In this document: one piece after another, positions 9,411 through 19,832 of the stretch | How positions within the stretch are numbered: position 1 is the first letter of the stretch | How the letters are laid out: each line of letters opens with the position of its first letter | DNA from: Cerioporus squamosus | Lineage: Eukaryota > Basidiomycota > Agaricomycetes > Polyporales > Polyporaceae | Direction: 5' to 3' | Assembly (NCBI GenBank): GCA_022592435.1 | Contig: JABYQS010000163.1 | Location: 16,070 to 80,069, forward strand | DNA length: 64,000 nucleotides | Made by a program: the position numbers and the translations under genes | The notes under the pieces: model-generated | What the model saw: only the letters and a program-made list of their open reading frames with translations | Databases searched by the model: none | What the model was told of the DNA's origin: nothing

Positions 9411-12400
9411 ATGGACAGCAAGATGCTTCCCGTAGGGACACGCGTGTGTCACGCGCATACGCAACACCAGTCGTCGGGCCTTCGAGGATATCGGGTTCTT
9501 TTCTCCATCGTCCTACTACTGGCGGCTCTTCAGGCTTCCCGTGTCATTCTCAATCACATTGGAGAGAATCCTGCCAACTCCTTTGCCCATGTCCCTCTGC
9601 ACGCGTCGGACGCACTCTCCAGATGTCGCCTCCTCGAACTGCAGCCGGGGCCTCCGCCCAACTTCCATGCTCGACAACGTTCCGATCGCTTTGTTCCTGG
9701 AACGAGACCGACTCTTATCCAGGTGAAACCAGTATCGGTATCTTTGACTTGTCGATCGAAGCTAACGGTCATCGACAGAACGCGACCATCTGGACTGGAG
9801 GGCGAAACGGGCTCGAAGTCGTTCGCGGAGACATTCTCCTCGATGGCGGCATCATCAAGGAAATCGGGAACTCCGACCTTGAGAGTGAAGATGTCGCCCA
9901 CGTTGATGCCCAAGGGAAATGGGTGACCCCGGGGTACGCATTCGGGCACTTTTGGACCTCTGATGTCGCTCACTCAATGGCATGTACAGCATCGTCGATC
10001 TGCACAGTCATCTGTGCGTGCTGCACTACTTTACTCTGAGGTCGTACTCTTATGGTTACTAGCGGAGTCTACTCTATGCCCGCTCTCGACGGTACGTTTG
10101 ACGGCAACTCCTGGAAAGGGCCGATCCTCCCGGTAAGTGCCCCATTACCTGCCTTTCTATGTCTCGTATTGACCCTTGGTGGGACATCGCTTGCAGTGGT
10201 TGCGCGCCCTGGACGCTCTGAATACGCACGACGATGCGTTCAGGCTCAGCTCGTCCGGCGGGGTGACGGTAAGCGGCTGTCTGATTACCATATCCTCATT
10301 CGGTCTCACAGTTATCCGTGATAGACATCTCTGGTACTGCCTGGCTCCGCAAACGCTATCGGCGGCCAGGGAGTCGTTATCAAGCTCCGTCATACGGAAA
10401 GCCGATCACCCACGAGCATGCTCCTGGAGAGCCCATACGAAACGAACACAACCGAGTATGATTCAAGCACCCACGTTCGCTATCGCCAAATGAAGTGAGG
10501 CCACTGCTTGTGTCAGATCGACATGGAACTGATACATAATATTCGCCTTCCGCAGACATGCGTGTGGCGAGAATCCAGGTGCGTATTCGCAGTCAAAATG
10601 TACGGCTGTTCTGAGAGACGTTGACATTTAAGACAGATAGATTCTACTCGAACACTCGTATGGACACCACTTGGGCGTTCCGACAAGCGTGTGTCGCCTT
10701 GTGTGAACACGACGCGTCAGTACCTACTAACAACGGTTTCGTAGCTACGAGAAAGCTCGTCAGATCAAAGAGGCTCAAGACGACTTCTGCTCCAAAGCGA
10801 AGAGAGGCGACTGGGTGGGACTGGGACAATACCCAGAAGACCTTCAGTGGGAAGCTCTGGTCGACGTCCTGAGGGGACGTGTCAAGGTGGGCTCCGATAT
10901 GAGTCAGGATATCCGCATACTTCCCGCTGACTCTGGGCTCCATAGGTCCACACGCACTGCTACGAAACAGTTGACTTGGACGCTCTCGTAAGAGTGCGTG
11001 TCGCAACGAGACCTGGTGGCTTGCCGTCTGATGATCCTGCGGATAGATCTCGAACGAGTTCCGATTCTCAATCGCAGCCTTTCACCACGCGCACGAGACG
11101 TATCTGGTTCCGGATACTCTCAAGTCAGCGTTTGGGGGGCCTCCGGCGGCGGCCCTCTTCGCCACTCACGCTCGGTACAAGCGCGAGTCATATCGAGGGT
11201 CCGAGTTCGCTCCTCGCATCCTAGCGGAGAACGGCATACAGGTTGTCATGAAGGTGGGTTTACTTTCAATACTCTGCGTCTCTCTGGAGTCTGAACGTCA
11301 TCCGCTTGCAGTCAGATCATCCGGTCTTGGATTCCCGCTTCCTCGTCTACGAGGCACAACAAGCATTCTACTACGGCCTTCCTCACAACGTTGCGCTCGC
11401 TTCCGTGACATCCACGCCTGCTGAGCTCCTCGGACAGGATCACCGGATAGGTTATGTCAAGAAAGGTATGTTCTCTTTGCGATATGAGTAAGGTATACCT
11501 TTGGCTTACCTCCCGCTAGGATACGATGCCGGTCAGCCCCGATCATCTCTCCCTTCGCTATGCGTGTGGCACACTCAGCGTTGACCTCAACAGACATCGT
11601 GCTGTGGGACAGTCATCCTTTGGCACTCGGAGCGACGCCGCAGCAAGTATGGATCGACGGCATCCCTCAGCTCTCTCTTCCGCACACTCAAAGCAAGCCG
11701 GCATCGTTCCAGGACGTTCCGAAGGTGCCCAACTTCGATCATGAAGCGAAGGAGACGCTAGACCATGACGGTCTTCCGCCGCTCGAGCCGAGGTCCTCTC
11801 TCAACGGGACGGTTGTTTTTGCTAACGTTAGCAGTGTCTTCCTGCGCATAGCGTACGATGTGGGCGTCAGTGAGGTGGCCAGCCGGGGAGATGAGGCGCT
11901 ATGGGTAGTCGTGCGTAGCGGCAAGCTTGTCTGCGCCTCCGAGCTCGCCACCGACTGTGTTCAGTCTGCACTTCACCGACGCGATGAGCCTGCGACGCTG
12001 ATCGACCTCGAGGGCGGCTCCATCTCTCCTGGGTTGACTACATTCGGCTCGGCTCTGGGTCTCGGCGAAATCATGAGCGAGGCGTCGACGCAAGACGGTG
12101 TCGCGCCAGACGGGCTCTTGTCGGGTGCACCAGGGCTGGCTGGGGGAAGCGGCGCACTGATCCGAGCGGAGGATGGGCTAGTCTTCAACACGCGACATGC
12201 GCTGTACGTCAAAGAATCTTACCTGTGCACTTACTCAGAACTAACGCGAAGCATGACAGGGTGACGTACCGATCAGGAGTATCGTCTGGGATTGTTGCAC
12301 CCACGAGCGGCGGCTTCCTGGCCGGCCTCAACGCCGCCTTCTCCACTGGCTCTAAGCACAAGCTCGAGCACGGCGCCATAGTCCAGTCCGCGGGTGCCGT

Positions 12401-13251
12401 GCATGTATCCATCCATCCTTCGGGGAAGCCTAGCGTAAGCACCAAGATCGCCGTGCTGCGGCGTCTTCTACTGGAGCCAACGTCAGGAGAACTTGGGACT
12501 TGGTTTGACAAGATCCGGAAGGTCAGTTCATCGCGACTCGTGTGTCTCGAACATGAATCTGACATGTCATGCCAGGGAGTGGCGCCGTTGGTGATTGACG
12601 TCGACAGCGCAGACATTATGGCTACACTCATTTCCCTCAAGTCCGAAGTCGAGCACCACCTTGGGCTCGACACGCCGCTAAGGTTCACATTCACGAGCGG
12701 CGGCGAAGCGCACCTCCTCGCGAAAGAGCTTGGGCAAGCAGGCATTGGCGTAGTTCTTACACACCCGAGACCGTTCCCTAAGACATGGGAGATGCGTCGT
12801 ATGTGAGTGGTGTCGCTCTAGGTAGTAGGCCGTCTCAAACAGAGCTGACGGAAAGCCCTAGACTTCCTGGCCCGCCATTGTCGGAGAAGAGTCAGATCGT
12901 CACCTTGATAGAACACAACGTTACGGTGGCTTTGGGTGTGGATCTTCCTGACAAGGCACGCAATACACGATTCGACGTTGCTTGGGTAGGTTTTATCCCG
13001 TGCCACTATCTATGCGAAGACGTGACGGGCTGACTCGGGAACCCGGGATATAGGCCGCGCTCGAGTCTGGGGGCATCATTTCGAGAGCACATGCAATTGC
13101 GCTTGCTTCGACCAATGTTGAGAGGCTCCTTGGAATTGAGCGGTCCGAGGCCGAGGTAGAGCTTGTCGCGACGCGTGGGGGCGACCTGTTGGAATATGGT
13201 AAGGTTGTTGGGGTGATCTCGCCTCTGCGGGGTACGGTGGATGTTTTGTGA
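9411..13251 (+). CDS. Two-domain amidohydrolase, membrane-anchored (paralogue B)
   Basis: About 18 exons from ATG 9411 to TGA 13249-13251. The upstream extension of the frame begins with TTG, so 9411 is the first ATG. The N-terminal hydrophobic segment reads FSIVLLLAALQASRVI. The first domain keeps every ligand motif: IVDLHSHLG across a phase-2 intron, VHTHCYE, AFHHAHETY and SDHPVLD. The second half has GSALG in place of HxH. Exon order matches paralogues A and C with two exceptions. An extra 56-nt intron at 10689-10744 contains a perfect TACTAAC branch site. The intron that A and C have after the SAYG codons is absent near 11131. All junctions read in frame, so the gene looks intact. Confidence 0.9.
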
Positions 13252-13509
13252 GGGGTCAAGCTCACGATACGCTCTGCTTTCCTTGTTGCGCAGTCCTACG
13301 GACTCGAGTCGGCACTTCCGAGATCGACGCGCTCTGCTCTTTCGCTCGCGCGCATCACGTGAGCGCGCTCGTTAACGCCTACCGCGATAAGTGTTCGCGA
13401 CATGCCAGTACAATGCCAGTAAAGCTTGTCTTTGTACCTCGCTCGACCTTATCGACAGTCGCATTCGTTCCCTGCTTGATCCTGACTGAGACTGCACACA
13501 CCGATATCT
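13252..13509. other. Short intergenic spacer
   Basis: This is the spacer between amidohydrolase B and a BTB gene. Nothing is recognised apart from the presumed 3' UTR and promoter. Confidence 0.4.
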
Positions 13510-14687
13510 ATGGTCGACCAGGACGCTATCCTGGAGCCTCATCCTCAGCTCTACATCGCCGACGGGGATGTCGTGCTCGCAGTCAAGCAGCCTTCGCCAC
13601 ACGAAGACGGGCGGACGCGATATCAAGTCTTCCGGGTTCACAAGGCCTTGCTTCGTCTCCACTCCCCTGTCTTTGCGAACATGTTCTCGGACGCGACGCC
13701 CGCTCAAACTCATGACAACGCGCCTTTGGTGGATATGGTGGACGATGAGGCCGCAGCATTTGCATCGCTGTTGATGTGGATTTACTTCCCTTCGTGAGTG
13801 CTTACTGCTGGAACAAGTTGCGCTTTGCGTTGCTCAATCGAAGGCGCAATAGCGAAGTAGACATACAAAGGTGGAACCCAGAGACCCCCATCATCGTCGC
13901 GCCCATTGTCCGACTCGCGACCAAGTACCTTATCGATCCCCTACGCAACCACCTCGTCAAGAAAGTCGTTGCAGACTGGCCATGCACCTTACAAGAATGG
14001 GATCGCCAGGAAGCGGAGATTAATGCGATGACAAACCCGTCGGCGACATCAGGCAAGGACCGTCGCAAGTTCTCCCGTTCCGTACCCGAACCAGTCGCTG
14101 CTATTGCGTTCGCCATAGAGTTCGGCTGCACCGAAATCCTCCCCGCAGCATTTTATACTCTGTCTCGCATAAGCATCGTCATGGATTGGGATCGCACCAA
14201 ACCTCCTGGGTACAGTTCATCTCGTTTAGCTCGCTGGTCGATGCTGGACAGCCCTCACTTCATCCGCTACCTACGGGGTTGTCACGCCCTGGATCACTAT
14301 TTTCGTAGCAAGCAAGAATGGCAGCAGCGCATCATCATCTACGATATCGTGGGCAGCTGTGCACGAAATGCTGTGTTCTCTGAAGACGAAGACGACTCGG
14401 AGGAAGACGAACCGGACACTTCTTGTCGAGACTACCTCACCTACTTGTTTTCTGCCATATGGGACCCCAAATCTGAGGCCAGCCAGCTCCGTGACCCACT
14501 CCGGTCATTGAAGGACTTCGCCGAGCCCCAGCACTTTCCTAGCGCCATCAAGAAGTGCCCGGATGGCCTCTGTCGGCTTTGCCAGGACAAGCTGTCCCGT
14601 TGGATGTTCGCAGAACGGAAGCGAGTATGGGATGGGTTGGTCAGGGACTTCGAACTCGATAGATTGTGTCAACCGAGTAGCCATTGA
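13510..14687 (+). CDS. BTB/POZ domain protein
   Basis: Two exons, 13510-13793 and 13844-14687, about 375 residues. The first exon holds the BTB start: LYIADGDVVLAV, then FRVHKALLRLHSPVFANMFS, then VDMVDDEAAAFASLLMWIYF. The RVHK..L...S.VF..M pattern is diagnostic of BTB/POZ domains. The second exon continues the alpha-helical part (IVRLATKYLIDPLRNHLVKK) and a C-terminal domain found with it in Agaricomycetes. Near the end a CRLCQDKL motif resembles half a zinc site, and an acidic stretch EDEDDSEEDEPD occurs. The likely role is protein-protein interaction, possibly as a cullin-3 adaptor, but the partner is unknown. A paralogue lies at 17587-18727. Confidence 0.9.
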
Positions 14688-15883
14688 ATCTTGGATAAGT
14701 GAGTTTTGTCCCGTCGTGCTGGCATACTGAACTTGCTGACGACAACTTCGTGCAGGAAGTACCAAGTCTGTATTCCCTGTATCGCTCGATTCTCGTCCAT
14801 GATATTTCTTTGTCTGGCTGTCGCAGTCCGCAGGGTCTGCCTCTCTTGCTCGTGCCGGACGCCGGGGGGCGCACGTTCCCGCGGAGCCAAATAGCTCCGC
14901 ATTTTGCCAATGGAACACCCCATTCAATCTCGGTCCTCGTGTCCTTCCTCCGTTCTAGCGTCTCCCTTGCCGCCGCACATGTCTCTGATGCTGTCACTGT
15001 CTGATTACTCCCGTTAAGCATCGGTCGCATGGGCTCGTCCATCCGGTCTTCCGCTAGCTAACGCTCTGAAAGCAGTGTCCAGGGCATTGGCGCAGCCTTG
15101 ATCAACTTCTGCTAGAAGCTTCCGAAGCACTCTCTTCACTCGTTCACCTCCCGATAGGATCCCATGATCGACACATGAATGGTGAACTTACTTCAAGGTA
15201 GTCCCGGACTCCCGGCGGTCAAATGACCAATACGGTGAGCGGTACGGTCATCGTGGTAAGTTGTGTGTCACCGGCAAAGGACGCCCCGCTGACACGTACC
15301 ACGCCTGTAGCGCATTCTCCCCTCCTCCCGCCGCACGAGTTTGCGCGCGTCTTAGCTATCAATTGTGCACAAATCCCAATTGTGGCCCGCACGACCCAAC
15401 TTCAGCGTGGATATCCGTGACTATCCTCTCTATATCGGTGAGCTTATTCACGATGCACTGGCAGCCAAACCACACTGACGTGCCGCTGTTCCGAGAGCCG
15501 GTTTGGGCACGGCGACACAGCTTGGTTACGGTCCAGGTCGAGCTCCGCTCCAGATGCATGCGCAAAGGCCATGCCCAGTGCCCAGACGTACTTGTGCTAT
15601 GGGTCGGTATAAGTACGCGTCGCTGGCACTCGCTCTGCAACGCCAAAGACTATCTGCCGTCTTGCCTACTAGTCGATTGCAGTTCTCTCCCCCTTTCCAC
15701 TGCCTACGTTGCAATGAATCAGGTTGGCTTGCCGTCATTGTGCCACGCCATGCGCGCGACTGACATATGCCTTAGCCTTTGACTACCCACGCCTTCGCGT
15801 CCCCGCCGAACGTGCCTGCAGATTTTGTAAAGGTCGGTCGCTGTGTCGCCGGTAACATAGGATGTTATTCTCACGTCGCGCAG
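14688..15883. other. Intergenic plus unresolved 5' exons of the next gene
   Basis: 14688-15250 shows nothing convincing. From about 15260 to 15832 there are protein-like fragments on the plus strand: one reads DIRDYPLYIGELIHDALAAK, another HSLVTVQVELRSRCMRKGHA, and 15779-15832 ends PADFVK in frame with the next exon. They are probably 5' exons of the gene continuing at 15884, but I could not join them with consistent splice phases. Confidence 0.35.
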
Positions 15884-17065
15884 GCATACCTCCGCGTTCT
15901 CCTGGACGATGAGCTCTTGGTGCAGATGATGTATCAGCAGCTCGCCCTCGAGCTTGTAGGTCGGATCATTCCTCTTTAAGGCGCCGCGCTAACCTACGCA
16001 TAGCTGTCTCGCGCCGCAATGCTCGCGCCGCGCCTTCCCACCCCTGGCTATGTTCATCCAGGTTCTCCCGTGGCAACCCGTGTCTCCCATGGACTCTCCT
16101 TCGACGCTCTCCTCTCCCTTTCATCCAACGCGGAACCGCTTGCAAGTCGACTGCAGCCCCAGGATGTCGCGGAGCCTCTTGACGCGCTCATCGCTGGGAT
16201 GGCAAACGTTGCCATCGCACCTGAAATTTTCGCTCTGGAGACGCCGCTCGACTGGGTTGCACTGCTCCAGGAAGCATTTGCAGCCGTAAACCTATCCGAG
16301 GGACCAAGCCCAGAAGTGTGGGATTGGCCCGACTCCGAGCTCCTCAGAGGCTGCTTGAACGATGGCCTGAGCGATCCGGTGACGGTGAGTCCCTTGTTAA
16401 CATGGCGTGCATACGAGTTCCTTACCTGAACATTGTAGCAGCTTGGAATTGCGGACCTTCTATCTTGCGGTGCTCCGTCTCCCGGTCACGGCGTACAACT
16501 TCTCGAGCAAGGGACGTATCACGCCACCCAGCCAATCAAAGGCCTCTCCGCAGGTCCGATGCTCTTCAATCGCGGGACAGGCGTCCCGCTGAGTGCCATT
16601 GGCACGCTTTCTAACGGCGACATGCCTGCATTCGACTGCGCGGCCTCCATCGGAGTGAAGTCCTCCATGCGCTTCGAAGTGAGCATATGTACCCCATCGT
16701 TTCCGTTCCTAGTTTGACATCGGAGACCCGCAGCTCTCCGGGTTAACGGACCACTCTACGCAAGTGCGCGTCCGTTGCGGGAAGGCTGGGGAGCCCGTTA
16801 CCCTCCGGCGTATGGCTGAGCTCGTCCGCGAACAGTTCGGAAAGCTCATGGTAAGCAATCGAGGCGCTTCGAAACATTACACTGGCGCTCACAGTTTTCG
16901 TACTAGAACCACGCCGAGAGTGTCGGTAAACCACTCCGGTACCGCGGACGCGTCGTGCCGTTCGAGAAGATTGTCTTGCTGCGGATTGAACACGTTTCCA
17001 AAGGCAGCATCCAACCGATCTTGGGTATCTGGGACGACGGACGGGCCGAGAACGGGGTTACATAG
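15884..17065 (+). CDS. Unrecognised protein between the two BTB genes (3' part, five exons)
   Basis: Five exons join in phase 0: 15884-15955, 16004-16384, 16439-16678, 16734-16850 and 16907-17065 (TAG). They encode about 320 residues without a stop. The text is protein-like: AYLRVLLDDELLVQMMYQQL, SFDALLSLSSNAEP, DMPAFDCAASIGVKSSM and RYRGRVVPFEKIVLLRIEHV. No motif points to a known family. The fourth junction could instead use an acceptor 21 nt upstream, but that intron would be only 34 nt. The 5' end is uncertain; a small exon ending at 15832 (PADFVK) probably precedes. The gene sits between two BTB paralogues on the same strand, which suggests either insertion between a duplicated pair or loss of a second copy. 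Confidence 0.65.
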
Positions 17066-17586
17066 GTCGGAGCCATCACGGGAGGCAGGCAAACTATCGA
17101 AACAATTCTCCGTGGACAGACTCTCGTGTAGATGCGAAGAAGTACTATCAACTAGTGTATGAATCGGAATCTTGTAGACATTTGTAGGGCCTTGTATATC
17201 GCCTCGCCTATAACACGAGGTCTGTAGTCGAGGCCTAAGCGATAATCATCCCGGCCGGTACCGGAGACCGTAGGACTAAGTATGCACTGATGTACTCACA
17301 TGACAACGATGCAGCAGCTACCAGCGAGGCATACCTTTTGCAATGCGCATCTTAGTCTTGTAGGGAGGACATCTCAAGGGCATCTTGAGAAAAGGGTGCT
17401 GTCCGCGAGATCCGGAGAGCCACATGGACGCCGAGCGCCCAGTTCGCACCATGATGAGCGTGTTCAGGATCTGTACTCTACATCCAACCACCAGCTGGGA
17501 GCCTGGAACTACTCGAGTTCCCGGGCCTTTCAGTTCATCACCAACCGACTACGTGGATCTGGACCTCTCTACCTCTCCGAGTCGCC
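17066..17586. other. Intergenic spacer
   Basis: This is the upstream region of the second BTB gene. Open frames here lack homology or splice support. Nothing else is recognised. Confidence 0.4.
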
Positions 17587-18727
17587 ATGATTGAAGTTGA
17601 GAGCGCTACCCTTGAGCGTCATGCTCGGCTCTACCTCGCCGATGGAGATGTCGTACTCGCAGCCAGGCAGCCCGAGTCGCATCAGGAGGCACATTCTCAG
17701 TACCAGGTTTACCGCGTACACAAGGCCATTCTCTGTCTCCACTCCCCCGTGTTTGCGAACGTGCTCTCGGACGCGATGCCCGGACTCGGAGAGAGCTACG
17801 ACGGAGCTCCGCTTGTGGAAATGGTCGGCGACGAAGCACCTGCATTTTCTTCGCTCTTGATGTGGCTATACTTCCCGTTGTGAGTCCCGTCGCGCCGCGT
17901 TATGTCTCCTGTTGCTCACATGTGGTACGATACGAGCAGGGAAATGACCATCGAGCGATGGGACCCGGACACCCCTATCACCGTCGCCCTCGTCGTTCGA
18001 CTTGCCAGCAAGTACCTCGTCGACACTCTTCGCAGTCATCTGGTCAATACAGTTGTCGCAGACTGGCCGCGCACACTAGAAGAGTGGAATCGCCAGGAAG
18101 CGGAGATTCGCGCTATGAGGTCGGATCGTGCATCGAGCATGAAGCGCGACAACTTCTCCCGTCTCGTACCTGAACCCGCTGCCGCCATCGCATTTGCCCT
18201 GGAGTTCGGCTGCACCGAGATCCTACTCGCGGCCTTCTACACGCTTTCGTGCATCTCTATCACTAACGACTGGGATCGGGCCGCACCGCACGCACTCGAT
18301 AGTTATCTTCGCCTAGCTGGCTGGTCGATGTTGGAGAGCCGAGAACTTCTTCGCTTTATGCGAGGGTGCGATGCCCTGGAGAAGTACTGTGACGAGAAGC
18401 GAACGCGGCCGGACATCGCGATGAAGCGCATTCTGGATGCACATTGCCGACTGGAACCGGAAGTCTTTAAACGATGGTACAGGGCCACCGCCCACGCCTT
18501 GTGAAGCCTACCTCCTCGGCATGTTCTCCATCCTATGGAGGGCTGGGCTCCGAGATCCACTCCAGTCGTTGCAGGACTCCCTCAACCCAGAGTGCCTCCC
18601 GCGCTCTATCACGGCGCGTCCCCTGTGTCCGAATTGCCACTCAAATCTTCGCGACTGGGTTCCGAAGGAACGGAAGAGATTATGGGAGAAGTTGCCTACG
18701 TACTTCGAACTCAACGAGCAGGGATGA
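17587..18727 (+). CDS. BTB/POZ domain protein paralogue with an apparent frame break
   Basis: Exons are 17587-17879 and 17940 onward. The first encodes LYLADGDVVLAARQP, VYRVHKAILCLHSPVFANVL and FSSLLMWLYF, closely matching the BTB gene at 13510. The second matches it through GCTEILLAAFYTLSCISI and MRGCDALEKYC. The frame then runs to a stop at 18504, whereas the homologous C-terminus (YLLGMFSILW, LRDPLQSLQD, CPNCHSNLRDWVPKERKRLW) continues in the next frame to 18727. The change lies between about 18440 and 18500, where the paralogue has its acidic loop. The shift is equivalent to one extra or two missing bases. It is either a truncated protein of about 285 residues, a recent pseudogene, or a sequence error; the strong conservation beyond the break favours error or very recent damage. 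Confidence 0.75.
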
Positions 18728-19508
18728 AGATGTTTCACCGGTATGATGTTCTTGAAGTTTTCCATACTATCTATGTATGAGCGTTCACCAGGGTCCATTC
18801 GGTATTGCGTTGCCCTTGAACGTTCGGGGATCGCTGACCTTGTGTGCATGCTTCCAGTCCATTACGCAGCTATCATATGACCGGTTGACCTTGAGATAGA
18901 CACACTCACTCAAAGTTGAAGTCCACTAATATTGTAGCGGCGCAATCCTACTCTGAAGAAGTACTCTGAAGCCTGAGTGTAAGCAGGAGGGCTCCAGAAA
19001 ACCACATTACACATATATGCGTGTTGTGACAAATTGCACAATTCCTGGCCACGAGAAGTGGACAGGTCTTGGAGGGAGTAATTGCAAGGTCTGTAGGGGT
19101 GGGAGAGTGGGGGTCTCGCGTGCTTTGGTGTTTCAGACGGTCATGCAGGGTATATGTTTCCCACATGGACTTCTCTTTGGAAGCAACGCTCCCGTAAATG
19201 GTTATCGAAGACCACTAGCCGAGCGCAATGCGGCAGTCAGAAGCCAAACACGCCCGAGCATGACGCCTCCGGCGCAGCTCCGGCGTGCATCTCTCGGAGA
19301 AGACTCAGATATTGGCAGAGTCATTGTCAAGTACTGTATGTATCGTGGGCGAGGGCGGGCGAGAGCCCGCCCGAGCATGCCGCGTCAGCACTACTATACT
19401 TTCAGTATCCCCGAGTCGCCATCCAGCACGAGACAACTCGGACGTCCTCTAGTACTACAGTGCGCGGAGACCGCAGTGGCCAGGTCTGCCCGGAGGGGCG
19501 ATGCCTTA
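18728..19508. other. Intergenic spacer
   Basis: No gene is supported. Several open frames cross this stretch on both strands, none resembling any protein in the window. It ends at the damaged tRNA-Glu. Confidence 0.4.
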
Positions 19509-19579
19509 TCCGATATGGTGTAGTGGCTAACATTATCGCCTCTCACGCGATAGCCCGGGGTTCGATTCCCGTGTCGGAA
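19509..19579 (+). pseudogene. tRNA-Glu (CTC) copy missing one base in the T arm
   Basis: This is identical to the three other tRNA-Glu copies except that the 3' strand of the T stem is CCCG instead of CCCCG (71 nt, not 72). The CGGGG/CCCCG stem is therefore broken by one base pair. The A box, B box core (GGTTCGATTCC), CTC anticodon and a downstream T4 run are kept. It is either a tRNA pseudogene or a true copy with one C lost from a four-C run in the assembly. Confidence 0.8.
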
Positions 19580-19832
19580 TTGATTTTGCTTTCCACAATC
19601 TCTGCTGATAATCATAGTACCAGGCGCTCTGCCATTGCCACGTCTCACGCCTTTACCCTCGCCCACATCCTTCTTCTAAGCATAGTCGGCGAGGGTTGGT
19701 GGTCTCGCTCGACGAGAAGGACAAGTAGAGGTAGGCATAATTGATTGACTGCAATACCACATTTGACTCACCCCTTGTGTGCCACCAGTGACTGCCAGTG
19801 ATCTTCAAATCCGCTTCGTGCTAGACGTTGGC
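19580..19832. promoter_or_regulatory. Upstream region of amidohydrolase C
   Basis: This is the 253 bases between the tRNA copy and the start of amidohydrolase C. No specific site is recognised. An in-frame extension to 19779 begins with GTG, so it does not move the start codon. Confidence 0.3.

Noticed and set aside
15260..15770. A complete zinc-ribbon or MYND-type gene suggested by scattered Cys pairs
   Set aside because: The Cys pairs fall in different frames and could not be joined with consistent splice phases, so only possible 5' exons of the next gene are noted.
16679..16712. A 34-nt intron in the gene between the BTB genes
   Set aside because: An acceptor 21 nt further on (16733) gives a 55-nt intron in the same phase, which fits the usual size here.
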